This document shows, in pieces, positions 34,914 to 44,439 of a stretch of 64,000 nucleotides of DNA (the stretch's first letter is position 1; each line of letters opens with the position of its first letter). This DNA comes from Jacaranda mimosifolia (Eukaryota; Streptophyta; Magnoliopsida; Lamiales; Bignoniaceae). The position numbers and the translations under genes are program-made. Under the pieces are notes generated by a model. The model did no database searches. It had not been told where the DNA came from and worked only from the letters and a program-made list of their open reading frames with translations. The DNA lies in assembly GCA_018894105.1 (NCBI GenBank), contig CM032123.1, positions 22,731,744 to 22,795,743 on the forward strand, given 5' to 3'.

Positions 34914-35957
34914 TGTTGGGATCTCCTTATAATATGTTTTGATTATGATCCTTTGCAATGATCTTATTCCATATTGCATTAGTTGTAAATAAGAAAATAC
35001 TAAATTGATTTGATACCACAAAATCAACAGTTTTGTTTGCTCCAATCATGGCTTAATAGTTGGAAGTTTCATATGGAAATTTGCATGATTTTTTGGAAAT
35101 AAAGAAGGAAAGTTTCTACTGGAACTTCACATGGAAACTTACAATCAAGGAAGAGTTATTTAAAGGAAGATATCTGTTGGATCAATCTTCAAGATAATTG
35201 TCTAATTCATGCCTAGAATGAAGGAAGGAAAATCTGTATAATCTTCCAGCATCAGGTAAGGAAAGTAGCCGTTTGAACTTCAATATGGCAACTCTATGGC
35301 AACTTTCAAATCGAAGAAGGAAAGTTACTGCTAGAGTTTTACATAACCACATGACCAGAGTTAATTCCATATATATTCAAAGAAGAAAGATAAAAGGAAA
35401 GATGCCGTTGGAATTTTTATGGCAACCTAGACTTAAGAAAGGGAAGTTACGGTTGGAACTTTATACGGTAGCATGACATGTCGAGAAGATGCAAAAGATT
35501 CTGAATTAACTTCATCTATTTATTAAAAGAAGTCCCAAGACAAGAAAATCAAGTCTTTTCTCAAAGTTTAGAACTCTACAAGATATTACTCTGGAAGATG
35601 CGCTGGAAGTTTGCTTTTGCCTTCCATCATCTAATCTGTTAGAAGTTTCTGCAATAGAGGTAGTTGCTTTTTGTTATTGATCTCTTATATCTTGTCTTTG
35701 TTATAACTTCATTTGTGTTTAAAATACGTGCAGGTAAAAAATCCTAAGATTATATCTTAGGTAGTGGAGTAAGCTTGCTGAACCACTATAAATCATCGTG
35801 TTTATCTTACTTGCTGCTTTCTGATATTTTTTATTCGTTTGGATCTATATTTTTGTTATATAAAACCTTGTACAAAAACCTTCTCAAGAAGCAAAAAGTG
35901 TTAATTGATTAAGAAAAATATCAACTCACCCTCTTCTTGATCCCACTTATATTTACA
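34914..35957 (+). repeat. Sirevirus-like element, 5' LTR
   Basis: Starts TGTTGGGATCTCC and ends ATATTTACA. It carries about six degenerate units of type AAGGAAAGTTNCTGTTGGAAC followed by ATATGGCAAC (35104, 35148, 35259, 35318, 35395 and 35438). Small frames 35182-35476 read through these units and are not genes. Confidence 0.93.
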
Positions 35958-35975
35958 ATTGGCATTGGAGCTTTG
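35957..35975 (+). promoter_or_regulatory. Primer-binding site of the Sirevirus-like element
   Basis: AATTGGCATTGGAGCTTTGG directly after the LTR; the usual copia site is ATTGGTATCAGAGC. Four substitutions suggest decay of a Met-tRNA site. Confidence 0.6.
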
Positions 35976-36021
35976 GGGCTCACATAATAAGTTCTAACCA
36001 ACTTGAGCTTGATCGATCCTA

Positions 36022-36985
36022 ATGGTTGCGTCTAGTTTTGATGTTTATGCAAAAGGGCAGTCACACACTCGTTTACCTTTGTTCGACGGAACAAACTACT
36101 CCACATGGAAGAATCGAATCGAAGAGTTTTTCATAGCTCTTGATTATGACTTATGGAGTATAGTTATTGATGGACCACTTATTCGAACTACTAAAAGCAT
36201 GTCACCCAAAGGCAGAATGGAACTTACTGTGGAAGACAAAAGAATGATGTCCATGAATGCCAAAGCCAAGAATATTCTATCTTGCACTTTGGTTAAAGAA
36301 GAGTATAATAGAGTCAACACTTGCTCTACTACAAAGGAGATGTGGAATATGCTTCAAGTCACCCATGAAGGAACATCTCAGGTAAAATAAGAAAGGATTG
36401 CATTACTTACTCACCAATATGAAATGTTCTCTATGAAAATAGGTGAATCAATAAGCCAATGTACGCCCGATTCATGGAGATAGTCAACCCTATGTTTGCA
36501 CTAGGAAAGGTCATATCAGAAAGTGAGCAAGTTCAAAAAATCCTGTGATCTTTACCTCGGGAATGGACACCAAAGGTCACTGCAATACATGAGGCCTAAA
36601 ATTTGGAAATCCTTTCAATGGGAAAGCTCATCGGATCACTTACTTTTCATGAAATGACACTCCTATCAAAAGAAGAAAGTTCTAAAGGCTGAATTAAGAA
36701 AAACATAGCATTTAATTCTGAACAAGTTGACTGGAACAAAGATTTAGGAGATCTGGATGAGGATACCCTAAATGATGAAATAGCAATGATTACAAAATGT
36801 CTCAGACAATTAGCACAAGCGAGGAATGGTTTAAAAAGAGATAACAAGTCAAGTTCCAGGAGAGGCAGTACTGACTACTAACAACCTGAACAAATAATTT
36901 TCCATGAATGCCATGAAGTTAGTCACAAAAGACTTGACTGGCCAAGGCTCAAACGAAATTCCAAGCCCGAGAAAAGTTTCAAATC
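36022..36985 (+). pseudogene. Sirevirus-like Gag
   Basis: Copia Gag of the UBN2 type, which forms the particle. The first open frame (36022-36390) starts MVASSFDVY and shows RLPLFDGTNYSTWKNRIEEF, ALDYDLWSIVIDGP, NAKAKNILSCTLVKEEYN and TTKEMWNMLQVTHEGTSQVK. After a stop it continues with KYEMFSMK-like sequence, SLPREWTPKVTAIHEA, KLIGSLTFHEMTLLSKEE and ALGKV pieces to about 36850, then a basic SSSRRGSTDY tail and a FHECHEVSHKR relic of the zinc knuckle. At least five stops or shifts. The Met at 36022 is chosen because it lies 65 bases after the LTR in the frame of the family. The minus-strand frame 36647-36847 is a shadow. Confidence 0.92.
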
Positions 36986-36992
36986 CAGAGCA

Positions 36993-37440
36993 ATGACTAT
37001 TACGTGGGATGATTCATATTCAAATCAATTCGACAAAGAGGACGATTATCTTATGGCTGATCAACAGGTTCTACTAAAAAAGAATCAAAAAGACAAATGG
37101 TACCTGGATAGCGAATGTTCCAGACATATGACAGGAGATAAATCATTCTTTACAAATCTGCAGGACTTTAGTGGAGAGAACGTCCTGTTTGCTGACAACA
37201 CAAAAGGTAAAATCAAAGGTAAAGGCACTGTTGGAAAAATTAATGGAACTTCCATTAAGAATGCTAGCTGGTTGATGGTCTGAAACATAATCTTCTAAGC
37301 ATCAGCCAGCTCTGCGACAGTGGTTATCAGGTACAATTCCAACCCTCACATTGCATTGTTACTAAGGATGATAAAATTATTTTTTCCGCTGTTAGGGACA
37401 CAAACATTTACTGCATTAACTTAGATGATTTATCTAGCTG
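36993..37440 (+). pseudogene. Sirevirus-like protease
   Basis: The frame 36993-37283 contains WYLDSECSRHMTGDKSFF. Copia proteases have W-x-L-D-S-G-C-S-R-H; here the Gly is Glu (DSE), which spoils the active site although the Asp is kept. ENVLFADNTKGKIKGKGTVG follows as usual. A frameshift after 37283 separates this from LLSISQLCDSGYQVQF-like sequence up to about 37440 that leads into the integrase. Confidence 0.9.
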
Positions 37441-38350
37441 AAATGTTGAATATTTGGTAGCTTCAAAAGATCTCAGTTGGACATGGTATAGATGACTTGG
37501 ACATGCAAACATGAATTTACTTGATCATCTTGCTAAAAAGGATCTTATTAAAAGGATTCCCAAGATTGAATTTGTGAAAGACAAAGTATGTGATGCATGC
37601 ATTAAGGGAAAACAAATCAAAACATCTTTCAAACCTATCAATGACATATCTTTATCAAAACCTCTTGATCTTCTTTATCTTGATCTTTTTGGACCTATGA
37701 AAACATCTTCTCTTGGTGGAAGCAAATATGTTTTTGTGATTGTTGATGATTTTTCACAATTTACCTGGGTTCGATTTCTTTCTCACAAAAATGATGCCCT
37801 AAAATCTTTTATATCTCTTGCTAAGAAAATCCAAAATGAAAAAGGATATTTCATTAAAGCTATAAGGAGTGACACGGAATGGAATTTGATGATAATGAGT
37901 TTATGATCTTTGGTGATGAAAATGGGTATTCCCACAATTTTTCTACAGCAAAAACACCATAACAAAATGGAGTGGTAGAAAGAAAAAATAGAATTCTTCA
38001 AGAAATAGCACGAACAATGTTGAATGAATATGAGTTCCTTAAATCATTTTGGGGGGAGACTGTACATATCGCATGCTATATTGCCAATAGATATTTTCTC
38101 AGACCTTTCATTAAAAAAAACCCTTATGAATTATGGCATGGTAAAGTACCAAACATCTCTTACTTTCGTGTATTTGGATACAAATGCTTCATTATGAATG
38201 GCAGAGATCATCTTGCTAAATTCAATTCAAAATCAGATGAAGGCATATTCGTGGGATATTCAGTTCATAGCAAAGCTTATAGAGTTTTTAACAAGAGGAA
38301 AAGAACCATACAAGAGTTTATACATGTTGTTTTTGATGAAACTAATCCTC
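37441..38350 (+). pseudogene. Sirevirus-like integrase
   Basis: The pre-integrase zinc part lies at 37470-37640 (LGHANMNLLDHLAKKDLIK, VCDACIKGKQIKTSF). The core has LYLDLFGPMKTSSLGG (first Asp), FVIVDDFSQFTWVRFL, AIRSDTEW (second Asp) and, after a frameshift near 37900, QNGVVERKNRILQEIARTM (catalytic Glu, about 37965-38020). The C-terminal part HGKVPNISYFRVFGYKCF and DEGIFVGYSVHSKAYRVFN (38140-38290) is in a long open frame 37972-38673, the longest in the element. That frame runs on into the acidic linker toward RT. The catalytic triad is preserved but split over frames. Confidence 0.93.
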
Positions 38351-38639
38351 TTATTGCCAAAGATACTTTGAGCATAGAATCTACACGTATTGATAGAATC
38401 ATTGAAGCAATCCATCAAGAGAAGGAAATTGAAAAAGAAAGTTCCAAAGAAAACATTAATGAAATTCCAAGTGGAACTTCCAATGAAGGAGACGAAGAAA
38501 AGATGCAGAATTTCAAACATGCATCAAGTCATCCAATTGATAAAATAATTGGGAATCCAGAAGCAGGAATAATGACTCAATCAAAGGAAAATGATTATGA
38601 TATTGATAATATAGTTCTTTTATCACTCATAGAACCTGT

Positions 38640-39560
38640 TGATCTGCATGAAGCACTAAATGACATGTATTGAAAAGATGCAATGATGGAAGAACTTTCC
38701 CAATTTGACAAAAATAATGTGTGGAACTTGGTAGAAAAGCCTACTGATAGACCAGTCATTGGAACCAAGTGGGTTTTTTGAAACAAACTAGATGAGACGG
38801 GAATCGTGGTAAGAAACAAGGTAAGACTTGTTGCAAAAGGGTATTCACAACAGGAAGGTATTGATTTTGATGAAACATATGCACCCGCAGCATGATTAGA
38901 GTTGATCCGCATGTTGCTTGCATATGTATCTTACAAAAATTTCACTATTTTCCAAATAGATGTCATTTTTGAATGACCTTATTAAAGAACAGGTTTATGT
39001 TGAACAACCACCAGGTTTTGAAAATTCTGATTTTCCCAATCATGTTTTCAAATTGTCTAAAGAATTATATGGTTTAAAACAAGCCCCTAGGGCTTGGTAC
39101 GAAAGGCTGAGTACTTTTCTTCTCTCTAATGAATTTTCCATGGGCACCATTGACATCACTCTTTTCATAAAGAAAGTTGATAATGAAATGCTAATGGTAC
39201 AGATTTATGTAGATAGATTTATGTAGATGATATCATATTTGGTGGTACTAAAAATTCTCTTTCTGCTGAGTTTGCAAGTTCCATGAAAAGTGAGTTTGAA
39301 ATGATTCTCACAGGAGAATTAAACTTTTTCCTTGGACTGCAAATCAAACAAAGTTCCATAGGAATATTCATATGCTAAGAAAAATGTACAAGGGAACTAC
39401 TCAAGAAGTTTGGAATGGAAAATTACATGGAAACATCAATTCGCATGGTACCAAACACCAAACTAGAGACCGATCCAGAAGAAAAAGGAGTTGACAAAAC
39501 AATATACTGAGGAATGATTGGAAGTTTGCTCTATCTCACTGCAAGTAGACAAGATATTCT
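38640..39560 (+). pseudogene. Sirevirus-like reverse transcriptase
   Basis: Starts with DAMMEELSQFDKNNVWNLV, then GTKWVF with a stop, [25 protein letters not shown] (usual FLNG motif lost to a small deletion near 38960), VYVEQPPGFEN and LYGLKQAPRAWYERLS. The YVDD site (39205-39236) is split by an exact 14-bp tandem duplication (39201-39214 and 39215-39228) that shifts the frame. Then FGGTKNSLSAEF, LTGELNFFLGLQIKQ and MIGSLLYLTASRQDI (39514 on). Five or more stops and shifts. The frame 38595-38912 on the minus strand is a shadow. Confidence 0.93.
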
Positions 39561-39599
39561 ATTCTCAACAAGCTTGTGTGCCCGATTTCAGGCAAATCC

Positions 39600-40169
39600 C
39601 AAGGAATACAACCTTCGAGCGGTGAAACGAATATTAAGATACTTAAAGAGATCTCCTTACCTTAATATCTGGTATCCTATCTCAAAATATTTCTCTCTTG
39701 TTGGATATTCTGATGCTGACCAGGTTGCAAGATCGACAGTAAAAGTACCACGGGAACCTGTCAATTTCTTGGAGAAAGATTGGTAAGTTGGTGTAGCAAA
39801 AAATAAAGCATTGTCTCACTATCAACAACGGAAGCAGAATATATGGCACTTGGAAATTGTTACACCCAAATTCTTTGGATGAAACAAACTCTCCAGGATT
39901 ACAATTTGAATTTCTTCAATGTACTTATAAAATGTGATAATACTAGTGCAATTAGTATAACAAAAAATTCTATTCATCATTCTAGAACCGAACATATAGA
40001 AATTAGGCATCATTTCATAAAATATCATGTTTCTAGTGGTGTTATTTGCATAAATTATGTGGAAACTAAGTTCCAGTTGGTAGATATTTTCATTAAGGCC
40101 CTTTCTTATAAGCGTTTCACTTTTCTTAAAATCCAGATGGGCATAATCTCTTCTCCCGCCAAAATTTAA
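39600..40169 (+). pseudogene. Sirevirus-like RNase H
   Basis: VKRILRYLKRSPYLNIWY and GYSDAD (first Asp, about 39705-39725) lie at the end of one frame. After a frameshift near 39770, STTEAEYMALGNCYTQILW (about 39825-39880), CDNTSAISITKNSIHHSRTE (about 39930-39990) and VDIFIKALSYKRF follow to a stop at 40167. The catalytic residues can be recognised, and the final frame 39843-40169 is open for 108 residues. Confidence 0.92.
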
Positions 40170-40641
40170 AACCAGGGAATACTTTCCTTAACCCCATTTT
40201 GATGTTGAAGGGGGAGATATATTAGAACTGGAACCTTCCATGATTGTTAAAACTACTCTTGTGTCATGTTTTGTGAAACTTAAATGTTTTTTGCTTGGTA
40301 TTTGTCTTGTGTCATGTTTTGTGAAAATGGAACACCCTAATGCTTTCTGCTTGGTATTTGTCCTGTGAAATTGAACTTACTGATGCTGGAACTTTTGTTC
40401 AGAGGATATGGATATTTGAACTATAAATTATTCTGCTATTTGAAGTTTAACATCTCTCGTTATGGAATATGATTATGTTGCTTGATGTTATATATGCTCA
40501 TCTTACAATAACTGATTTTAACCCTTTTTGAGAACTTTGAAAATAATCTTTTTCAGCACCACAACTCATAGTTAAGGGGAGCTTGATTTTAGGGAGAGCC
40601 CCTTGTATATGTAAATGGATCATCATCAAAAAGGGGGAGAT
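40170..40641 (+). promoter_or_regulatory. 3' untranslated part with two polypurine tracts
   Basis: AAGGGGGAGAT occurs at about 40207-40217 and again at 40631-40641, the latter abutting the 3' LTR and acting as the canonical PPT. A weaker TTAAGGGGAGC lies at 40571. Repeated PPT-like motifs upstream of the 3' LTR are described for Sireviruses. 'cttgtgtcatgttttgtgaaa' and 'tgcttggtatttgtc' are duplicated at 40255-40370. Confidence 0.7.
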
Positions 40642-41669
40642 TGTTGGGATCTCCTCATAATATGTTTTCATTATGATTCTTTGCAATGATCTTATTCAAT
40701 ATTGCATTAGTTGTAAATAAGGAAAGTACTCAATTGATTTGATCCCACAAATCACCCATTTTGTTTGCTCCAATCATAGCTTAATAGTTGGAAGTTTCAT
40801 ATGGAAATCTGCATGATTTTTGGAAATAAAGAAGGAAAGTTTCTACTGGAACTTCACATGCAAACCCGCAATCAAGGAAGAGTTATTTAAAGAAAGATAT
40901 CTGTTGGATCAATCTTCAAGATAATTATCTAATTCATGCCTAGAATAAAGGAAGAAAAATCTATATAATCTTCCAGCATCAGGTAAGGAAAGTAGCCATT
41001 GGAACTTCAATATGGCAATTTTCAAATCAAAGAAGGAAAGTTACTGTTAGAGTTTTACATAACCACATGACCAGAGCTAATTCCAATATTCAAAGAAGAA
41101 AGATAAAAAGAAAGATGTTGTTAGAATTTTCAAGTAACCTGGACTCAAGAAAGGGAAGTTACAGTTGGAGCTTAATATGGCAACATGACATGTCGAGAAG
41201 ATGCAAAAGATTTTGAATGAACTTCATCTATTTATTAGAAGAAGTCCCAAGATAAGAAAATCAAGCCTTTTCTCAAAGTTCAGAACTCTACAGGATATTA
41301 CTCTGGAAGTTGCGCAGGAAGTTTGCTTTTGCCCTCCATCATCCAATCTGTTAGAAATTTCTGCAACAGAGGAAGTTGCTTTTTGTTATCGATCTCTTAT
41401 ATCTTGTCTTTGCTGTAACTTCATTTGTGTTTAATATAAGTGCAGGTTAAAAATCCTAAAATTATATCTTAGGTAGTGGAGTAGGCTTATCGAACTACTA
41501 TAAATCATCTTGTTCATCTTACTTGCTGCTTTTTGATATTTGTTATCTGTTTGGATCTTTATTTTTGTTATATAAAACCTTTTACAAAAAACTTCTCAAG
41601 AAGCAAAATGTGTTAATTGATTGAGAAAAAGGTCAATTCACCCCCCTATTGATCCCACTTATATTTACA
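40642..41669 (+). repeat. Sirevirus-like element, 3' LTR
   Basis: Pairs with 34914-35957; same TGTTGGGATC start and ATATTTACA end. It keeps the internal AAGGAAAG units at 40843, 40986 and 41034. The frame at 41201-41434 is LTR sequence. Confidence 0.93.
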
Positions 41670-42240
41670 TATTCAATCCACTTAGATTCGATCAAACCCT
41701 TTTTCAACCTAATTCATTTTTAATCCATACATATAAATTCATTTTAAACTCAAACTATTTTAAATTTAACTCATATTTAGCCCAACTAATTCATTTACTA
41801 CCCATAATTTGAATTTTATTTTCAAATACGTTTCTATTCCTATCTTTCCAAATTGTACAAAGAGTTATCCCAATTATTACACTCCACCTTTTAGTAGTTT
41901 GAAATATTTTTTATCAAGTTGCACCTATTGTAGATGAATAAAATGTCAAGAGAAATTTTTTGTCCTTTTCTGATATATATTATTATTAGTTGCTCTCTTA
42001 TTGTATTGTTGTTGTTGTTCTTCTCTTATTTAAATTTAGGTGGTTAAACTAATTTTCTCCTTAAGTTTTATTATTTAATATAATTCGGTTGCGTTGAAAT
42101 TTCAAGAAAATATTGAAAAATCTTGCTAAATTTGTAAATCGAATGATATGAAAAAATAAGATGCTAACAGTAAAAAAGTAAAAATTAATAAAAAAGCCAT
42201 TAAATAAATAATAAATTAGTAAAAAGCCAGTGAGCCTAAT
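41670..42240. other. AT-rich flank without genes
   Basis: No gene. It begins with the right TATTC duplication. The stretch 41675-41830 ('ttaatccatacat', 'cccaactaattcat', 'tacccataattt') is loosely the reverse complement of 33000-33130. The frames at 41621-41812 and 42061-42267 are chance. Part of 42000-42240 may already be LTR of Tat element B, whose left end I cannot fix. Confidence 0.5.
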
Positions 42241-42429
42241 TATACCCAAGTAGGCCAAAGCCCACAAAGCACTGAACCACTATAAATATCAATTCTCAAA
42301 GTTAAAAGGGGACACAAAAATTCCTCATTAAAAATCTTGAATTCTGACTATATGCAAATGCATTTCACAAACCCTCTAAAATTTGTTGACTTTCGAAAAG
42401 ATCCCTAGCTATACTTTTAAGCAGCATCA
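42240..42429 (+). repeat. Tat element B, right end of 5' LTR
   Basis: The LTR ends GCAGCATCA at 42429, directly before the PBS. A TATA box (CTATAAATAT) lies at 42280-42289, followed by an untranslated-type stretch with AAGGGGACA. The left end is not determined. Confidence 0.5.
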
Positions 42430-42431
42430 TT

Positions 42432-42450
42432 TTGGCATTGTTTGTGGGAA
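42432..42450 (+). promoter_or_regulatory. Primer-binding site of Tat element B
   Basis: TTGGCATTGTTTGTGGGAA. Compared with the usual TTGGCGCCGTCTGTGGGAA (from memory) all four or so differences are C-to-T or G-to-A. It sits three bases after the LTR end. Confidence 0.65.
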
Positions 42451-42654
42451 CTCCCATCTAGAGCAAGGAACGTTAAGAATGTATACGAGATCTAGAGCAC
42501 AACATTCCACCACCCATTTTGCCCTGAGAGGCGAGAATGGGGAGAGGAACCAGCCTAAAGTACAATTATGTTTGGTACTTGAGCCAGCACCCAAAGCATA
42601 TTTACCACTGAAGAAGATTCCATTGTAACAAGCTCTACCTCCTAGGGAATCAGT

Positions 42655-44130
42655 ATGGCAGATGACTTAAGAAACGTCGACGACGTTGTTGGAGAAATCC
42701 TCTATGCAAGCTATAGACAAAGCAATCGCCTAATAAGCAAGAGAGCACTGACCTCAGGTACAACCCTAGTTCTCTTCCAGAGTAGAGAAGCTTTATCACC
42801 CCGAGCACACAAAATGAAGGACAAATCAAAAATAGGACATCGCTCCCTATCCTCAGTAGGTGGACGTGTAGTTTTTCTTTTGAGCTGACTCATCACGATA
42901 ATTGCCTAGTGCCATGGGAGGTCAGACTCACTCAATCATACCTCAATGCTCAAAAAGAGCATTAAGCGAGTACCCCCCTCTAGCTGTCGTTTTGTCGAGA
43001 TACGACCCTTTCTGCTCAACTATCTTGGCTGAATTACTTCTCTCAGACATGAATACTGCTAACCTCGCAGAGTTTAATGTATGAAGGACCCCTGGGACCG
43101 CTTGGACAATTTCCTCACGAGGATGGAGCTCTATGATTTGAGTGAAGCTTCATACTACAAAGAGTTTTGCACCACCCTCACTAACGTGTTCAACTAGATA
43201 ATTGTTGGGCCCATCACAAACTAGTAGCAAACTAGCACTTTACAATTTTCTGCATCAACTGTAAACACCCCAAGATGGTGGATTACATATTCACTGTTAA
43301 GCAGAACAATGGAGAGTTTTTGAGAGACTATCTCAAACGCTTTGTCCAAGCAATACATGAGATTCCCCACATTAGCCAATAGCTCTGGCCTAGCATTATT
43401 TAGCAAAACCTGAGGTATTAGAAGTTTTAGAAGTCCACATCTGGAAAGTCACCACCACACTTGAAGAGCTCCTCATCTGAGCAGAGAAGTACATCTGGAT
43501 TGAAGAGGCAATCGCCTTTCATGATGCTAGCAAACATAAAGCGTGAGACAAAGGAGGCACAACAACAACAACAAGAAATTAGAAAACCATCGGCGTAGAC
43601 TCCTAGAGCATTTTCCATGTACACCCATCTTACAATATCCAGAACATACATCTTAGTCATGTAGAGCAATGAGGTTTAATCCAGCACTCTCCAAAAATGG
43701 TGGATAATCCAAAGACATAAAAGTCCAATAAGTGGGGTTATTTCCACTGTGACTATGAGCATACTACTAAGGAGTGTCACCATTTAAAGGAAAATACCAA
43801 GAGGCTAGTCTGGAGAGGATACTTAAAGGAGTACGTGGCTCGAAAGTAGGATAGTCCGAAGATAAAATTCAAAGTTGGAGATATCGAGGATCATTGGCGC
43901 TCAATTGATAAACATTTAGAGCCAGAAGAGCTACAGTATCAGTGAGACCCAGAGAACTTACCTACTATCAGCATCATTTCTGTGATCTCAAGAGGATGTG
44001 TAGGGGCAATTTCTCAAGTGTAAGAATGGCATTGGCACAACTAGCAAGACAAACTTAAGCTCACTTGGTGGACCTAATACTAGGGATACATGAAGTGCAT
44101 CCTCCATTGCCTAACATCACCATTGAATAA
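42655..44130 (+). pseudogene. Tat element B Gag
   Basis: Gypsy Gag remains. An N-terminal frame begins MADDLRNVDDVVGE at 42655. The capsid region follows in other frames: DPWDRLDNFLTRMELYDLS and YKEFCTTLTNVF (43085-43195), then KQNNGEFLRDYLKRFVQAIH (about 43305-43365). The zinc-knuckle part is FHCDYEHTTKECHHLKEN with RLVWRGYLKEYVARK (43740-43850), C-x-H/C spacing as in Tat Gag. The linker to protease has a decayed 'NTI.GG' near 43970-44010. Many stops and shifts. It is more decayed than Gag of element A. Confidence 0.85.
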
Positions 44131-44199
44131 GAAGTTATGGAGTTTAAGCGAGGTGAACACAATGTTGTCCAGAGAACTTTGCCTCTCTAGCTAATTTCT

Positions 44200-44439
44200 G
44201 AGCAAAGAAGATCTTGGTGAACAACGAGAGTTGAACGAACATAATCTTCTACAACGCCTTTCTCCAGCTGGGCATGGATAACACCTGACTGTAGAAATTT
44301 AACATTTCCCTAATGGGATTTCATGGTGATCGTGGAGGCCCTCGAGAAAGTCTCTCTCACCCTTTCCTTAGGCACTCATCCCCAGCAAGTCATGAAGATG
44401 GTGAAGTTCTTAAGTATAAAGACCCAATTTGCTTATAAC
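44200..44439 (+). pseudogene. Tat element B protease, part before the copia insertion
   Basis: The active-site segment reads KILVNNES, stop, TNIIFYNAFLQLGMD (44208-44279). The catalytic Asp of the usual VDxGSS is Asn and the Gly is Glu, both G-to-A type changes. The frame then shows SLTLSLGTHPQQVMK and KFLSIKTQFAYN, and is cut after AYN by the copia element at 44440. The continuation is at 54778. Confidence 0.85.

Larger units (their letters stand above)
34914..41669 (+). mobile_element. Full-length Sirevirus-like Ty1/copia retrotransposon
   Basis: The element is 6.76 kb, with LTRs at 34914-35957 and 40642-41669 and perfect TATTC duplications (34909-34913 and 41670-41674). The order is LTR, PBS, gag, PR, INT, RT, RNase H, PPT, LTR, the copia order (INT before RT). 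The Gag type and two AAGGGGGAGAT tracts (40207 and 40631) suggest the Sirevirus/SIRE lineage, although the internal part (4.7 kb) is short for it and no env-like ORF is seen. The LTRs differ at roughly 7-8% of positions over their first 270 bases by eye. All genes are broken. Confidence 0.95.
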
